Shown: in pieces, positions 43,988 to 52,367 of the stretch
Position numbering within the stretch: the stretch's first letter is position 1
How the letters are laid out: the number at the start of each line of letters is the position of its first letter
From: Methanolobus zinderi
GTDB lineage: Archaea > Halobacteriota > Methanosarcinia > Methanosarcinales > Methanosarcinaceae
Length of the DNA: 64,000 nucleotides
Reading direction: 5' to 3'
NCBI RefSeq assembly: GCF_013388255.1
Contig: NZ_CP058215.1
Span: forward strand, 744,001 to 808,000
Program-made: the position numbers and the translations under genes
The notes under the pieces: model-generated
Database searches by the model: none
Told to the model about the DNA's origin: nothing
What the model saw: only the letters and a program-made list of their open reading frames with translations

Positions 43988-46669
43988 TCAGTGATCCTTC
44001 TTTCTGTGAATTATGTATGCTATCAGCAGTACACCGATTGCCGGCAGAACGCTGAATCCCGGAATTGTTCCGGAGCCTTCCTCGGTTGCTTCATCTATTG
44101 TTTCAACTTCTCCTTCCTCGGAATATTCTATGCTTTCCACGCTCAAAAGCTTGCTATCATCCTGAGCCGACATAGTTGCATTATCAATTGCATTTTCCGG
44201 TTCTCTTATTGTTGCTTCACCAAAGCCATCTCCTCCTCCCGAAGAACTGATCTTCTTTTCAGGAGCTGTGATCTCTGTCAATGGTAGATAGTCTGTATTG
44301 TTTCCATCCAGAACATAGGCCGAATCACAAATGCCATCACCGTCAGAATCAGTGCAGGTCTGGCTGAAACCTGTACCTTTGGGAGTTGCCCAGTAGTTTC
44401 CTCCAAGGTATGGACCGCCCATGATATTTGTGCGTGCGGTTTGTGTGGTGTTCCAGATATTATCAGATTCCATGTCATAATCAGTTCCGAATTCCTTATT
44501 GATAGAGTTGTTGAAGAAATTATTGAAAATCATATTGTTAACAGAATCTGCCACATATATCCCACGATTATTATTTGATATTGTGTTGCCAGTCAATTCA
44601 TTGTTATCACTATGGAAATTCAGACTGATGCCATCCCCATTATCCGACACTATGTTGTTCGTCAGGGTATTATTGTTGCTATCTAAATTGAGGTAAATGC
44701 CGATTCCGTTACTTAAAACAGTGTTGTTTTCAAGCATATTGTAAACGGACTGATATATCGTAATACCAAAGCTGGAACTGTTAGCTATCGTATTATTATT
44801 AAATTTATTTTTGTAAGCTCCATCTAACATTATCCCATGCACGGAACTGTTAAGTATTGTGTTATTGTCCAGCTTGTTGTAGGCAGCATTCTCCAGCACG
44901 ATACCATGATTATTGTCCAGAATCGTATTATTACGCAAAGTATTGTTGGTGCTATCGAATTCCAGTAGAATGCCAGCGTAGCTGTAGTCGTCGGCAGTCA
45001 CCCTATTATTGCTCAGGATATTGTTTCTGGACATCTCCAGATAGATACCGTCAGACACTCTATTATTGTTCAGAATATTATTGCCACTGTATAAACCCAT
45101 ATATATGCTAATATTATTCCCTGATATACTATTATTATCCAGAACGTTGCCACTGGAATAACTCAGACTGATGCCAAAATCGTTTCCTGTTATAATATTA
45201 TTGATCAGAGTGTTATTATTGCTTGTACCTGAAGAACCTCGGAACTCCCCAGCACGAATACCGTCTGCATCAGCATCTTTTATAGTTAAACCACTAATGG
45301 TCACATTATCTGCATTTAGATAGAACACATGATCATTTGAAGATGCAGCTTTAACAATAGTATTGTCTGGGTTACCAGAATAAGATTTTATTATTACCTC
45401 TTTATTCACATCAACGTTCTCTGTATAGGTCCCTGGGTACACAAGGATGGTATTACCCGGACTGGCGGCATTTATCGCTGCCTGAATCGAGGTATAGTTT
45501 GCACTACCACTATCATCTACGGTGATCACATTTCCAGTGCTCTGATTGTCTGAAGTTGTGATATTCGTCAATGGTAGATAGTCTGTATTATCCCCGTCCA
45601 GAACATAACTTACATCGCAAATCCCATCCCCATCAGAAGCAATGTGTGTCTGGCTGAAACCTGTACCATCTGGTTTTGCCCAGTAGTTACCTCCCAGGTT
45701 AGGGCCACCTGCGATATTAGTTCCTGCGGCCTTTGTGCTGTTCCAGATATTGCCGGTGTTGATCCCGTCTAACTCAGCATTGTCCGGATTGTTGAAGAAA
45801 TTGTTGTATATCTTATTGTTACTGGAAGAAGACAGATATATGCCCGTGCGAACATTGTTTTCTACGTTGTTGTCTGTCAGTGTGTTGTTGCTGGAATGAT
45901 ACAGCTCGACTCCATAGCCATTACTGCTTGCTGCTGTGTTGTCTGTCAACACATTGTTGTCGGAAGAACTCAGGGAAATGCCGCAGTTATTGTCTTCTGC
46001 TGTATTATTTATCAGCTTGTTGTTGCTGGAGGAGAAAAGACGTATGCTTTCCATGGCATTGTTTTCTACGTTATTGTTTGCCAGCATATTGTTGTCGGAA
46101 GAACTCAAAAAGATACCGATATCATTATTGTTTACTGCTATGTTGTCTGTCAACACATTGTTGTCGGAATGATGTAACCAGATACCTTTGTCATCATTAT
46201 TTGCCGCTGTGTTGCTTGTCAGCGTATTTTTGCTGGAATAATGAAGATAGATGCCGTAGTAATTGTTTTCCACGTTGTTGTTTTTAAGTATGTTGTTGCT
46301 GCAAGATTGCAGATAGATACCTGCTTTGTAATATCCTGCGCCACTTACACTGAAACCATTTATTGACACTCCATCTGCAGTGATGTCGAATACATGGTCA
46401 CCTTCCGATGCAGCCACCACGTTTGTTACCGAAGCACCACCTGTTGACGTGATGTTTAACTGCTTGTAGACATCCACATTCTCATTGTAAGTTCCCGGAT
46501 ACACAAGAATTGTATCTCCATCAGTTGAATTATTTACGGCAGTCTGTATTGAAATATAGTCTGCCCCACCGTCATCATCAACTGTTATTGTTGCTGCTGC
46601 TGCAGTTCCTATACTCATTATTAGCAATACTATTCCCAAAGAACAAATCGTAAACTGTCCAATCCTCAT
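43988..46669 (-). CDS. NosD-like parallel beta-helix surface protein with PGF-CTERM
   Basis: 893 residues. A signal peptide (to about 25) precedes two related halves, each with a pectate-lyase-like cap (Ile-Thr-Val-Asp-Asp, Tyr-Pro-Gly-Thr-Tyr) and many NosD repeats of 22-24 residues (Asn-Asn-x-Leu-x-x-Asn). Each half ends with the same Gly-Gly-Asn-Tyr-Trp-Ala and Asp-Ser/Asp-Gly-Ile-Cys-Asp module. The C-terminus has Ile-Pro-Gly-Phe, a helix and Arg-Lys-Lys, an archaeosortase signal. It should be a cell-surface, probably glycosylated, adhesin or structural protein. Ligand unknown. Confidence 0.88.
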   Translation of the reverse strand: MRIGQFTICSLGIVLLIMSIGTAAAATITVDDDGGADYISIQTAVNNSTDGDTILVYPGTYNENVDVYKQLNITSTGGASVTNVVAASEGDHVFDITADGVSINGFSVSGAGYYKAGIYLQSCSNNILKNNNVENNYYGIYLHYSSKNTLTSNTAANNDDKGIWLHHSDNNVLTDNIAVNNNDIGIFLSSSDNNMLANNNVENNAMESIRLFSSSNNKLINNTAEDNNCGISLSSSDNNVLTDNTAASSNGYGVELYHSSNNTLTDNNVENNVRTGIYLSSSSNNKIYNNFFNNPDNAELDGINTGNIWNSTKAAGTNIAGGPNLGGNYWAKPDGTGFSQTHIASDGDGICDVSYVLDGDNTDYLPLTNITTSDNQSTGNVITVDDSGSANYTSIQAAINAASPGNTILVYPGTYTENVDVNKEVIIKSYSGNPDNTIVKAASSNDHVFYLNADNVTISGLTIKDADADGIRAGEFRGSSGTSNNNTLINNIITGNDFGISLSYSSGNVLDNNSISGNNISIYMGLYSGNNILNNNRVSDGIYLEMSRNNILSNNRVTADDYSYAGILLEFDSTNNTLRNNTILDNNHGIVLENAAYNKLDNNTILNSSVHGIMLDGAYKNKFNNNTIANSSSFGITIYQSVYNMLENNTVLSNGIGIYLNLDSNNNTLTNNIVSDNGDGISLNFHSDNNELTGNTISNNNRGIYVADSVNNMIFNNFFNNSINKEFGTDYDMESDNIWNTTQTARTNIMGGPYLGGNYWATPKGTGFSQTCTDSDGDGICDSAYVLDGNNTDYLPLTEITAPEKKISSSGGGDGFGEATIREPENAIDNATMSAQDDSKLLSVESIEYSEEGEVETIDEATEEGSGTIPGFSVLPAIGVLLIAYIIHRKKDH

Positions 46670-47136
46670 TTACCACCACTCCATGATTTATTTATATAAA
46701 TACCAAAAGCATTTATTTAAATGCAAAAACTATTGTATTAATGTTTATAGGATTTTTATTTAATATATGGTTTAAGAAGCAATATTACATATAACAATTA
46801 TTTTACATGTATTGCCCGGTATAAGATTAAAACAATTATAAGTTTGCAGGACTTCATATTTTTAGTATTGATTTAATATTTGCATAAAAAATTCAAAGTG
46901 TACAAAATGGAATACATCTAAGTATTGTAAATAATTCAGATGGTGGGATTTTTCCATCCATCTATTTGTGCATAGGCAAGAATATCTCAAAGAATCAAAA
47001 ATAGTCTTTATAGGTTGTATAGAAAAGCTATAGGTAATATGAATGTGCCTCAGAACTCATAGGGTTCATCACGAATCAGCAGGGTTTTATCATCACAGGC
47101 ACATTTTTCTTAGTTTAATCTTAAAGCTTCAGTCTT
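46670..47136. promoter_or_regulatory. AT-rich intergenic region with NosD promoter
   Basis: Minus-strand TATA-like ATTTATATAAATA (46689-46701) serves the NosD gene. Just upstream of it, GCATTT and AAATGC (46709-46724) form a small inverted repeat. The rest is AT-rich and empty until the guide RNA at 47041-47106. Confidence 0.45.
47041..47106 (-). ncRNA. C/D box guide RNA (tRNA-Met C34 type)
   Basis: On the minus strand all boxes are present in order: C GTGATGA (47096-47090), 10-base guide, D' CTGA (47079-47076), TTC, C' GTGATGA (47072-47066), 12-base guide, D CTGA (47053-47050). AATGTGCCT and AGGCACATT close the ends in a terminal stem. The D guide ACCCTATGAGTT pairs with AACTCATA(GGGT); the fifth position from the D box is the C of the CAT anticodon, so it should direct 2'-O-methylation of C34 in elongator tRNA-Met, a known archaeal guide target. 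The D' target would be CAGGGTTTTA. It lies 31 bases after pyrF. Confidence 0.85.
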
Positions 47137-47790
47137 TTAGAGTACATCCTTAATTTCACTAACAATATCCTTTGCAGCTTTTGCAGGGTCATCTGACTGA
47201 TAGATTTTTCTCCCGACGATCACCCAGTCAGTACCTGCCATTATAGTATCAGCAGCACTGCCCCCCTGGGCACCGACCCCTGGTGATATTATGGCAAGTT
47301 CGTTGCCTATTATCTTTCTGATCTCTTTAACCCTTTCAGGACGGGTAGCAGGAGCCACGACACCGGATGCTTTCTGGTCTGCAGCCATTCGTGCTATTTT
47401 CTCACCTGCATCCTGCATTAGATCAAGCGCACCTGGGTGGCTCATTTCTGTGACCACGAAGATGTCCTTGTTTCTCTCACGTGCAAGGTCCACGCATATC
47501 TCCAGGCTGTCGTGTCCGGTAAATCCTTGTACTATTACCGCATCTGCTCCGGCATCGAATACCTGCTCACATATAAGTCGGTTCGTGTTAGGGATATCGG
47601 CCACCTTGAAGTCAGCTATTATGGATGCATACTCTGCAAGCTTTCCTATGATCTGAAGTCCGCTGGCAAGTACGAGGGGGTAACCAACCTTTATGGCATC
47701 GACGTGACCTGTAACAGCTTCTGATATTCTGATGGCTTCATCGCTGTCAAGTACATCAAGTGCGAGTATGAGCCTTGTGTTCTTTTCCAT
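47137..47790 (-). CDS. pyrF: Orotidine 5'-phosphate decarboxylase
   Basis: 217 residues, the normal length of archaeal OMP decarboxylase, last step of UMP synthesis. Catalytic residues are in Leu-Ala-Leu-Asp-Val near 11, Asp-Phe-Lys-Val-Ala-Asp-Ile-Pro (about 60-67, with the Asp-x-Lys-x2-Asp set) and the phosphate loop Pro-Gly-Val-Gly-Ala-Gln near 170. Downstream of deoxyhypusine synthase by 38 bases; the guide RNA follows it. Confidence 0.95.
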   Translation of the reverse strand: MEKNTRLILALDVLDSDEAIRISEAVTGHVDAIKVGYPLVLASGLQIIGKLAEYASIIADFKVADIPNTNRLICEQVFDAGADAVIVQGFTGHDSLEICVDLARERNKDIFVVTEMSHPGALDLMQDAGEKIARMAADQKASGVVAPATRPERVKEIRKIIGNELAIISPGVGAQGGSAADTIMAGTDWVIVGRKIYQSDDPAKAAKDIVSEIKDVL

Positions 47791-47828
47791 AATTATCTTC
47801 CAGATTTGATTTTAAGCAGATACTTTCC

Positions 47829-48785
47829 TCAGGCTTTCTTTGCCAGCCGGCTCCTTGCTGCTGCGACCATTATCGGAAGTGTGATGGTGGCATCGGAGTG
47901 GACTGTTACGGAGCGTGCTGTCTCGCTGACCTTTCCCCATGAGCGTGCCTCGTCAAGTGTCGCACCGCTTAAGCCTCCGGTTTCCGGGGTGTCCATTGTG
48001 AGCTGGATGGCGTACTCGAATTCCTGGTGTGTGATCAACATGGACTGGAATATGTAGTTCTTTGGGACACCGCCGCCGATAAGTACTGCCCCGGGGTTCT
48101 TTGCCTCGTAGCAGATGTCGATTATCTCTTTCATGTCCGCAAAGACATCGACGTTGAGTTTGTTGGTCTGCTTGTAGAGCCATGCCTGAAGTCCTATCAT
48201 GGAGTCCTGTATTGCAGGACAGTATACTGGAACGTTCATGTCGGCTGCAGCCCTGAGGATGGAGTCCCTGTCATCGATGTTGTTACCGAGGTGTGTCATG
48301 AATTCCCTGATGGAGATGGTCTCGGGACCAATATCTGAGAGTATGCTCTTGATCTTCTCCTCGAAGTCAACGAAATAAGGTTCAGGGAGATAGACATCGT
48401 ATATCCTGTTTATCTCATCGTTTTTCAGTTCGACGTCATCACATTCCGCACATCCCTTGTAGTGATGCAGTCCCATTGATTCCACTATCTCATGTACCAT
48501 GTTGGCACCGGTGGTGACAAGCACATCGATGTAACCGTCATAGATGAGATCGGTTACTATCTGTCGCATTCCCGCAGGTACCATTGCACCTGCAAGCCCG
48601 AAAAAACTGGTGGATCCGTTTGCAAGCATCTCGGTGTAGATGTCAACCGCATCTGCCAGCTTGCCTGCTCCAAAGGCACAGCCATCGATGGCACACACAA
48701 GTTCGTCCACGCTCATATTCCCGGTGATCTTCGCCTGTCTGACAGGATTCTGGAGTTTCTCTCCATGTGAATGACAATGTTCCAT
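47829..48785 (-). CDS. dys: Deoxyhypusine synthase
   Basis: 318 residues. It transfers the aminobutyl group of spermidine (NAD-dependent) to a lysine of initiation factor aIF5A. Visible features: Thr-Ser-Phe-Phe-Gly-Leu-Ala-Gly-Ala (about 58-66), Val-Thr-Thr-Gly-Ala-Asn (about 89-94), Leu-Ile-Gly-Gly-Gly-Val-Pro-Lys-Asn-Tyr (about 240-249) with the catalytic lysine, and Gly-Gly-Leu-Ser-Gly-Ala near 273. The tail includes Ser-Asp-Ala-Thr-Ile-x-Leu-Pro. Complete and typical. Confidence 0.95.
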   Translation of the reverse strand: MEHCHSHGEKLQNPVRQAKITGNMSVDELVCAIDGCAFGAGKLADAVDIYTEMLANGSTSFFGLAGAMVPAGMRQIVTDLIYDGYIDVLVTTGANMVHEIVESMGLHHYKGCAECDDVELKNDEINRIYDVYLPEPYFVDFEEKIKSILSDIGPETISIREFMTHLGNNIDDRDSILRAAADMNVPVYCPAIQDSMIGLQAWLYKQTNKLNVDVFADMKEIIDICYEAKNPGAVLIGGGVPKNYIFQSMLITHQEFEYAIQLTMDTPETGGLSGATLDEARSWGKVSETARSVTVHSDATITLPIMVAAARSRLAKKA

Positions 48786-49023
48786 TTTGAAAGCCTCTGT
48801 ATTTAGCAGGGGTTATGTTGAGGTTGTTCTTTAAGGTTATTATGGGGGTCAAATTTAACCTATCTCATTATAGGTATGGGATATATACAACTAAAAAAAG
48901 TGTACGCTTTTCTTATCATCCTACGCTACCGTAATTTGAATCAAAATTAGAGACGTTGAAATAAATTCCATTACATTTTGAAGTACAAAAATTTTTAAGT
49001 TAGTAGCTTTATTATAAAAAACA

Positions 49024-49668
49024 ATGGAAGATTATTTTGCTAGCATTATTTTTGGATCAATAGATATTCGTTTATTAAGTATAATGATAGTTACAGGTTT
49101 CTTAATTTTCATTATGTATTTTTACAGAAGTGAATTATGGGATAGTTTTTCAGATTTCGACAAACTTTCTTTTTCAATCACCTGCGGATTCATTGTACTT
49201 TTAGGATTGGTCATTCCTTTAGCTAGAATTATTTTCACATTAAACTACTTTTTTAATGGGTATGATTTTGTAAATATAGGAACAGAAGAAATAATTAGAA
49301 CATATAAACAAATCTGTTCTTTTTTACTTTTTGGGATATTTGTCCTTCTATTTATCTCGCATAAGCCACTATATGAAAATGAAAGAATATTCAAAAAAAT
49401 TTTTGTTGGATATCTTCTTTTTGTAATTTTTTTAAGCTTTCTTGATATAGAACTCGTTTTAGCGATTATGTTTACTCAATTTAGAGATTACTATCCTCAT
49501 GTAAACGGAAATATTTCTACAAGCATTTTTTTTATGTCTTTGTTTTTCTGTGTTTATTTGGCAGTTCACAAAAAGTCAATCCCAGCAATATTTAAAGAAA
49601 TTAAACTTTTATCTTTTAAATGTAGAATGAAAAAAAGATGCCTTTTCTTGTATTCTTGCTTCTGTTAA
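49024..49668 (+). CDS. Multi-helix membrane protein, unknown
   Basis: 214 residues with about six hydrophobic helices (near 15-35, 50-72, 95-115, 125-150, 160-182). Very AT-rich codons, Phe and Ile heavy, unlike neighbouring housekeeping genes. TATA-like TTATTATAAAA ends just before the ATG, suggesting a leaderless mRNA. Its 3' end overlaps the next gene by 31 bases. No family recognised. Confidence 0.65.
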   Translation: MEDYFASIIFGSIDIRLLSIMIVTGFLIFIMYFYRSELWDSFSDFDKLSFSITCGFIVLLGLVIPLARIIFTLNYFFNGYDFVNIGTEEIIRTYKQICSFLLFGIFVLLFISHKPLYENERIFKKIFVGYLLFVIFLSFLDIELVLAIMFTQFRDYYPHVNGNISTSIFFMSLFFCVYLAVHKKSIPAIFKEIKLLSFKCRMKKRCLFLYSCFC

Positions 49669-50300
49669 TTTTGATACCTTATATCTTTGGAACATTTTTG
49701 TTTAGTTATGAAGTAATGGAAAATGAAGAGAAAGTAGAACTTATTTCGATAAAGGAAATAGATATTCTCAGAAATGAAATCTCTCCTGCAAAAGAGTTGA
49801 TATACAGAGATTACTCCATCAAAATGCCTGTATTGATTTCATGGGCAAAGGTAGAACCAGAACTTGTTCTCAAAAATAATAAGTTAGAAGATAAAGGTTA
49901 TTCAAGTTATAAAGTGCTAGAAGATGAAAATGCCTTTGTAGTGAATAAGACTTCAAAAGTAGTGAATGTTACTGTAGCTCTTTATAAGAATACAGAAGCA
50001 ACTTATTCAAAAATGGTGAGTTTCGAAGACCCTACTTTTACTAACGATTCAATTTCCATGAATATTTCACTTACAAACTACCTTCCGAACGATGTTGAAA
50101 TAGAAACTTTAATAATTCCAATATCAGATGGCTATACACTCACGGAAAAAGATTTTGTAAAAACGCAATTCTTTGCAAACTATCGTGGTGGCATTCAAGG
50201 TTATACTATAGAAGATGAAACATTGATCTTAACCTATGTACGTCTTGAAAAGAATTCTTCTGGAACAATTGCTCTTAGATTAACGAAAAAGGACGGTTAA
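49638..50300 (+). CDS. Membrane-anchored exported protein, unknown
   Basis: 220 residues. One N-terminal helix (3-22) is followed by a beta-rich domain with several Asn-x-Ser/Thr sites, so it likely faces the outside. The start at ATG 49638 lies inside the preceding gene, whose product ends at 49668; both are AT-rich and probably cotranscribed. No family recognised. Confidence 0.65.
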   Translation: MPFLVFLLLLILIPYIFGTFLFSYEVMENEEKVELISIKEIDILRNEISPAKELIYRDYSIKMPVLISWAKVEPELVLKNNKLEDKGYSSYKVLEDENAFVVNKTSKVVNVTVALYKNTEATYSKMVSFEDPTFTNDSISMNISLTNYLPNDVEIETLIIPISDGYTLTEKDFVKTQFFANYRGGIQGYTIEDETLILTYVRLEKNSSGTIALRLTKKDG

Positions 50301-50500
50301 ATCTCTAATTTACATCCTTCCAACATCTCAAATCTTTCCTTTATATGAGAGTTTGATGAAAATGGCTCATCAGCCTCAGCATTCTTTTTCATGTAATAAA
50401 GATTACCTTTTGAGAATCCCATCTTTTTCCATTCATGCTTCCTTTTTAGGCACATCTTCACATCTTCTAATATCCTTGTAGTCTCTTTAGTTGAATCCAT
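50297..50500 (-). CDS. Short protein or fragment, unknown
   Basis: 67 residues, basic N-terminal half, with Gly-Phe-Ser-Lys-Gly-Asn-Leu-Tyr-Tyr-Met-Lys-Lys-Asn. This resembles a C-terminal tail of a larger DNA-acting protein; a Cas1-like tail came to mind, but I cannot support it and no CRISPR array is near. It overlaps the convergent gene by four bases. Treat as possible gene remnant. Confidence 0.4.
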   Translation of the reverse strand: MDSTKETTRILEDVKMCLKRKHEWKKMGFSKGNLYYMKKNAEADEPFSSNSHIKERFEMLEGCKLEI

Positions 50501-50554
50501 TTCACACTAATACCTTTTAACTCGCTTGTATTTTCTGCTATAAATCAAAGCAGC

Positions 50555-51172
50555 TCATAGCATCCCTGGCTTTTTATTCTCCTCAAGTCTGCTTATAACT
50601 TCTTTGAGTCTTCTTTGTCTTGTTTCCTCTTTCTTTGCATCGAGTATCCACTCAATGTATTGTCTTTTATATCCGGGTGCTAAGTTGTTGAAGTTCTCCC
50701 ATGCTCTTTTATTTGCAGAAAGGACCTTCTCTATCTCAGGTGGGATCACAAGTTGCTTCTTCGTTTCTTTTTTACCGGTTTTCAAACCGTTCTTATCCTC
50801 TACAAGCAGTTCTCTTATTTTCTCGCAGCCGGCTTCTGTCATCTTCCCGGCTTTTATCATCTTCCTGGCCCTTTCTTTGTTCAGGTCGGACCAGTTGCTT
50901 TTCTTTTTGCGGGGAGTGAACTTCTGCATATATCTCTCATCGTCCAGCGTTCTTACAGTGCTGTCTATCCATCCAAAACAAATTGCCTCTTCCACAGCAT
51001 CATCGTACGGTATACGGGGCTTGTTGGTGTGTTTTTTGTAGTATACCAGCCAGATCTCCTTTTTCTGATTGTGATGTTTATCAAGCCAGTTCCTCCACTC
51101 ATCACGATCAGTTACGTAGAGTTGTTCAGGTGGATGTTTCCGGGCCTTTTTCGAGTTGTCTGCGGATTTCAT
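50555..51172 (-). CDS. YdeI/OmpD-associated family protein
   Basis: 205 residues. Signature: Trp-Leu-x3-His (about 29-33), Lys-Lys-Glu-Ile-Trp-Leu-Val (about 38-43), Tyr-Asp-Asp-Ala-Val-Glu-Glu-Ala-Ile-Cys-Phe-Gly-Trp-Ile-Asp (about 56-70), and the basic Pro-Arg-Lys-Lys-Lys-Ser-x-Trp-Ser segment. The family is common in bacteria and some methanogens, often as a single gene; function unknown. The C-terminal half is highly basic. Possibly acquired from bacteria. Confidence 0.82.
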   Translation of the reverse strand: MKSADNSKKARKHPPEQLYVTDRDEWRNWLDKHHNQKKEIWLVYYKKHTNKPRIPYDDAVEEAICFGWIDSTVRTLDDERYMQKFTPRKKKSNWSDLNKERARKMIKAGKMTEAGCEKIRELLVEDKNGLKTGKKETKKQLVIPPEIEKVLSANKRAWENFNNLAPGYKRQYIEWILDAKKEETRQRRLKEVISRLEENKKPGML

Positions 51173-51320
51173 GCGACATTACTCACATCTAACTTGTAGC
51201 GTTTTTTTATTTACCTCTTTATATCAAAGGTATCGATCAGAGAACAGGCACAAATGTATTTATGTAAATGTTGTGTATAACGACTATATAATCTAAATTC
51301 AGGAACCGGAGGTATCTGCA

Positions 51321-51548
51321 ATGCGATCATCAGGTAAGCGAAGTCGTGGAACACGGACAAGAACAATTGAAAAGGTTGCCAGAGATGCATCCGACAATGC
51401 CATAATGAACGCATTCAATTGCGGTCTGCCTGTAACAAGAATACGTGGTAATGATATTGTCAAAGTCTATCCTGACGGTAGTACTGAATTCATTAAAAGA
51501 CTTGAGAATAGTTCAGTTACACCGGAAAAGAGACGATATCGTATATGA
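51321..51548 (+). CDS. Putative antitoxin of zeta-like pair
   Basis: 75 residues. Strongly basic start (Arg-Ser-Ser-Gly-Lys-Arg-Ser-Arg-Gly), then a helix and a short strand region resembling small antitoxins that accompany COG4185-type proteins. GGAGGT lies about 10 bases before the ATG. Its stop overlaps the start of the zeta-like gene (ATGA), so the two are translated together. Confidence 0.65.
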   Translation: MRSSGKRSRGTRTRTIEKVARDASDNAIMNAFNCGLPVTRIRGNDIVKVYPDGSTEFIKRLENSSVTPEKRRYRI

Positions 51549-52264
51549 TACAGCGCATGAGGGTATTTGCCGGACCGAACGGCTCTGGTAAAACTTCACT
51601 TGTCGATCAATTTATTGAAGAAAAGGACAGGCTTATTGACCCTGCTTTTCACATAAATCCTGATGAGCTAAATTCTATTGATGTACTTGATTTCGACAAA
51701 TTCGGGTTAACAGTTGATGAGGACGAATTTCGGGATTTTATTTTCCAATCTCCATTCTACAGGAATTGTGGCATTGATGTTCAGGATATCAAGATTGAAG
51801 ATAATCGTTTTAACATAGTTAACAGTAACTCATATATGGGCGCAATGCTTGCTGATTATCTGAGGCATTCCCTCATAAGAACAAAAGAAAGACTGTTCTC
51901 ATTTGAAACAGTCTTCTCTCATCCATCAAAAATTGATTTTCTTAAAATGGCAGAAGAACATGGGTGGGCTGTATATTTATATTTCGTTAGCACACAGGAC
52001 CCCGAGATCAATTGTGAACGGGTGGCAGAGCGTGTATTAAGGGGAAAACATGATGTTCCACAGGACAAGATCCGTGAACGATATACAAAGGCTCATGATA
52101 ATCTATATCCTGCACTAAAGCATTGCAGGAGGGCATATATTTTTGATAATTCTATCAAAATGCAATTGATTGCTGAAAAAAAGCCGGATGGCTCTCTGGT
52201 CCTGTCAAAAGAATGTCCTGTACCGGCATGGTTCAATGATTGTGTATTATCAAGAATTGAATAA
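51545..52264 (+). CDS. Zeta-toxin-like P-loop kinase (COG4185 type)
   Basis: 239 residues. Gly-Pro-Asn-Gly-Ser-Gly-Lys-Thr (10-17) is the P-loop; Asn-Pro-Asp-Glu (about 39) the substrate Asp/Glu; Phe-Ser-Phe-Glu-Thr-Val-Phe-Ser (about 118-125) and Arg-Val-Ala-Glu-Arg-Val-x-Arg-Gly-Lys-His-Asp-Val-Pro (about 159-172) complete the set. Zeta toxins phosphorylate UDP-N-acetyl sugars in bacteria, so the target in an archaeon must differ or be a sugar nucleotide of its own surface. Coupled to the small gene before it. Confidence 0.78.
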   Translation: MIQRMRVFAGPNGSGKTSLVDQFIEEKDRLIDPAFHINPDELNSIDVLDFDKFGLTVDEDEFRDFIFQSPFYRNCGIDVQDIKIEDNRFNIVNSNSYMGAMLADYLRHSLIRTKERLFSFETVFSHPSKIDFLKMAEEHGWAVYLYFVSTQDPEINCERVAERVLRGKHDVPQDKIRERYTKAHDNLYPALKHCRRAYIFDNSIKMQLIAEKKPDGSLVLSKECPVPAWFNDCVLSRIE

Positions 52265-52367
52265 TTGAATATTTTTCATTAAATAGGGTATGTATACCTT
52301 CTATTTATTGCCTAGTACCTATCTCAGCTTTTCATAAACAGAAAGAAAAAAGAAGAATGGTAGAGAA

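Noticed and set aside
45880-46287. Cys/Leu-rich open frames on the plus strand opposite the NosD gene
   Set aside because: They are antisense images of Asn-rich beta-helix repeats, with no ribosome site.
44500-46300. Possible CRISPR-like repeats
   Set aside because: Periodic similarity is in-frame protein repeats of 22-24 residues with variable DNA; no fixed repeat-spacer pattern.
47007-47108. Plus-strand small RNA with TATA at 47007 and T run at 47104
   Set aside because: The C/D boxes are only correct on the minus strand; the plus-strand symmetry comes from the terminal stem.
50297-50500. Cas1 C-terminal remnant
   Set aside because: Only a vague resemblance in a 67-residue product, no catalytic residues and no CRISPR array or other cas genes.
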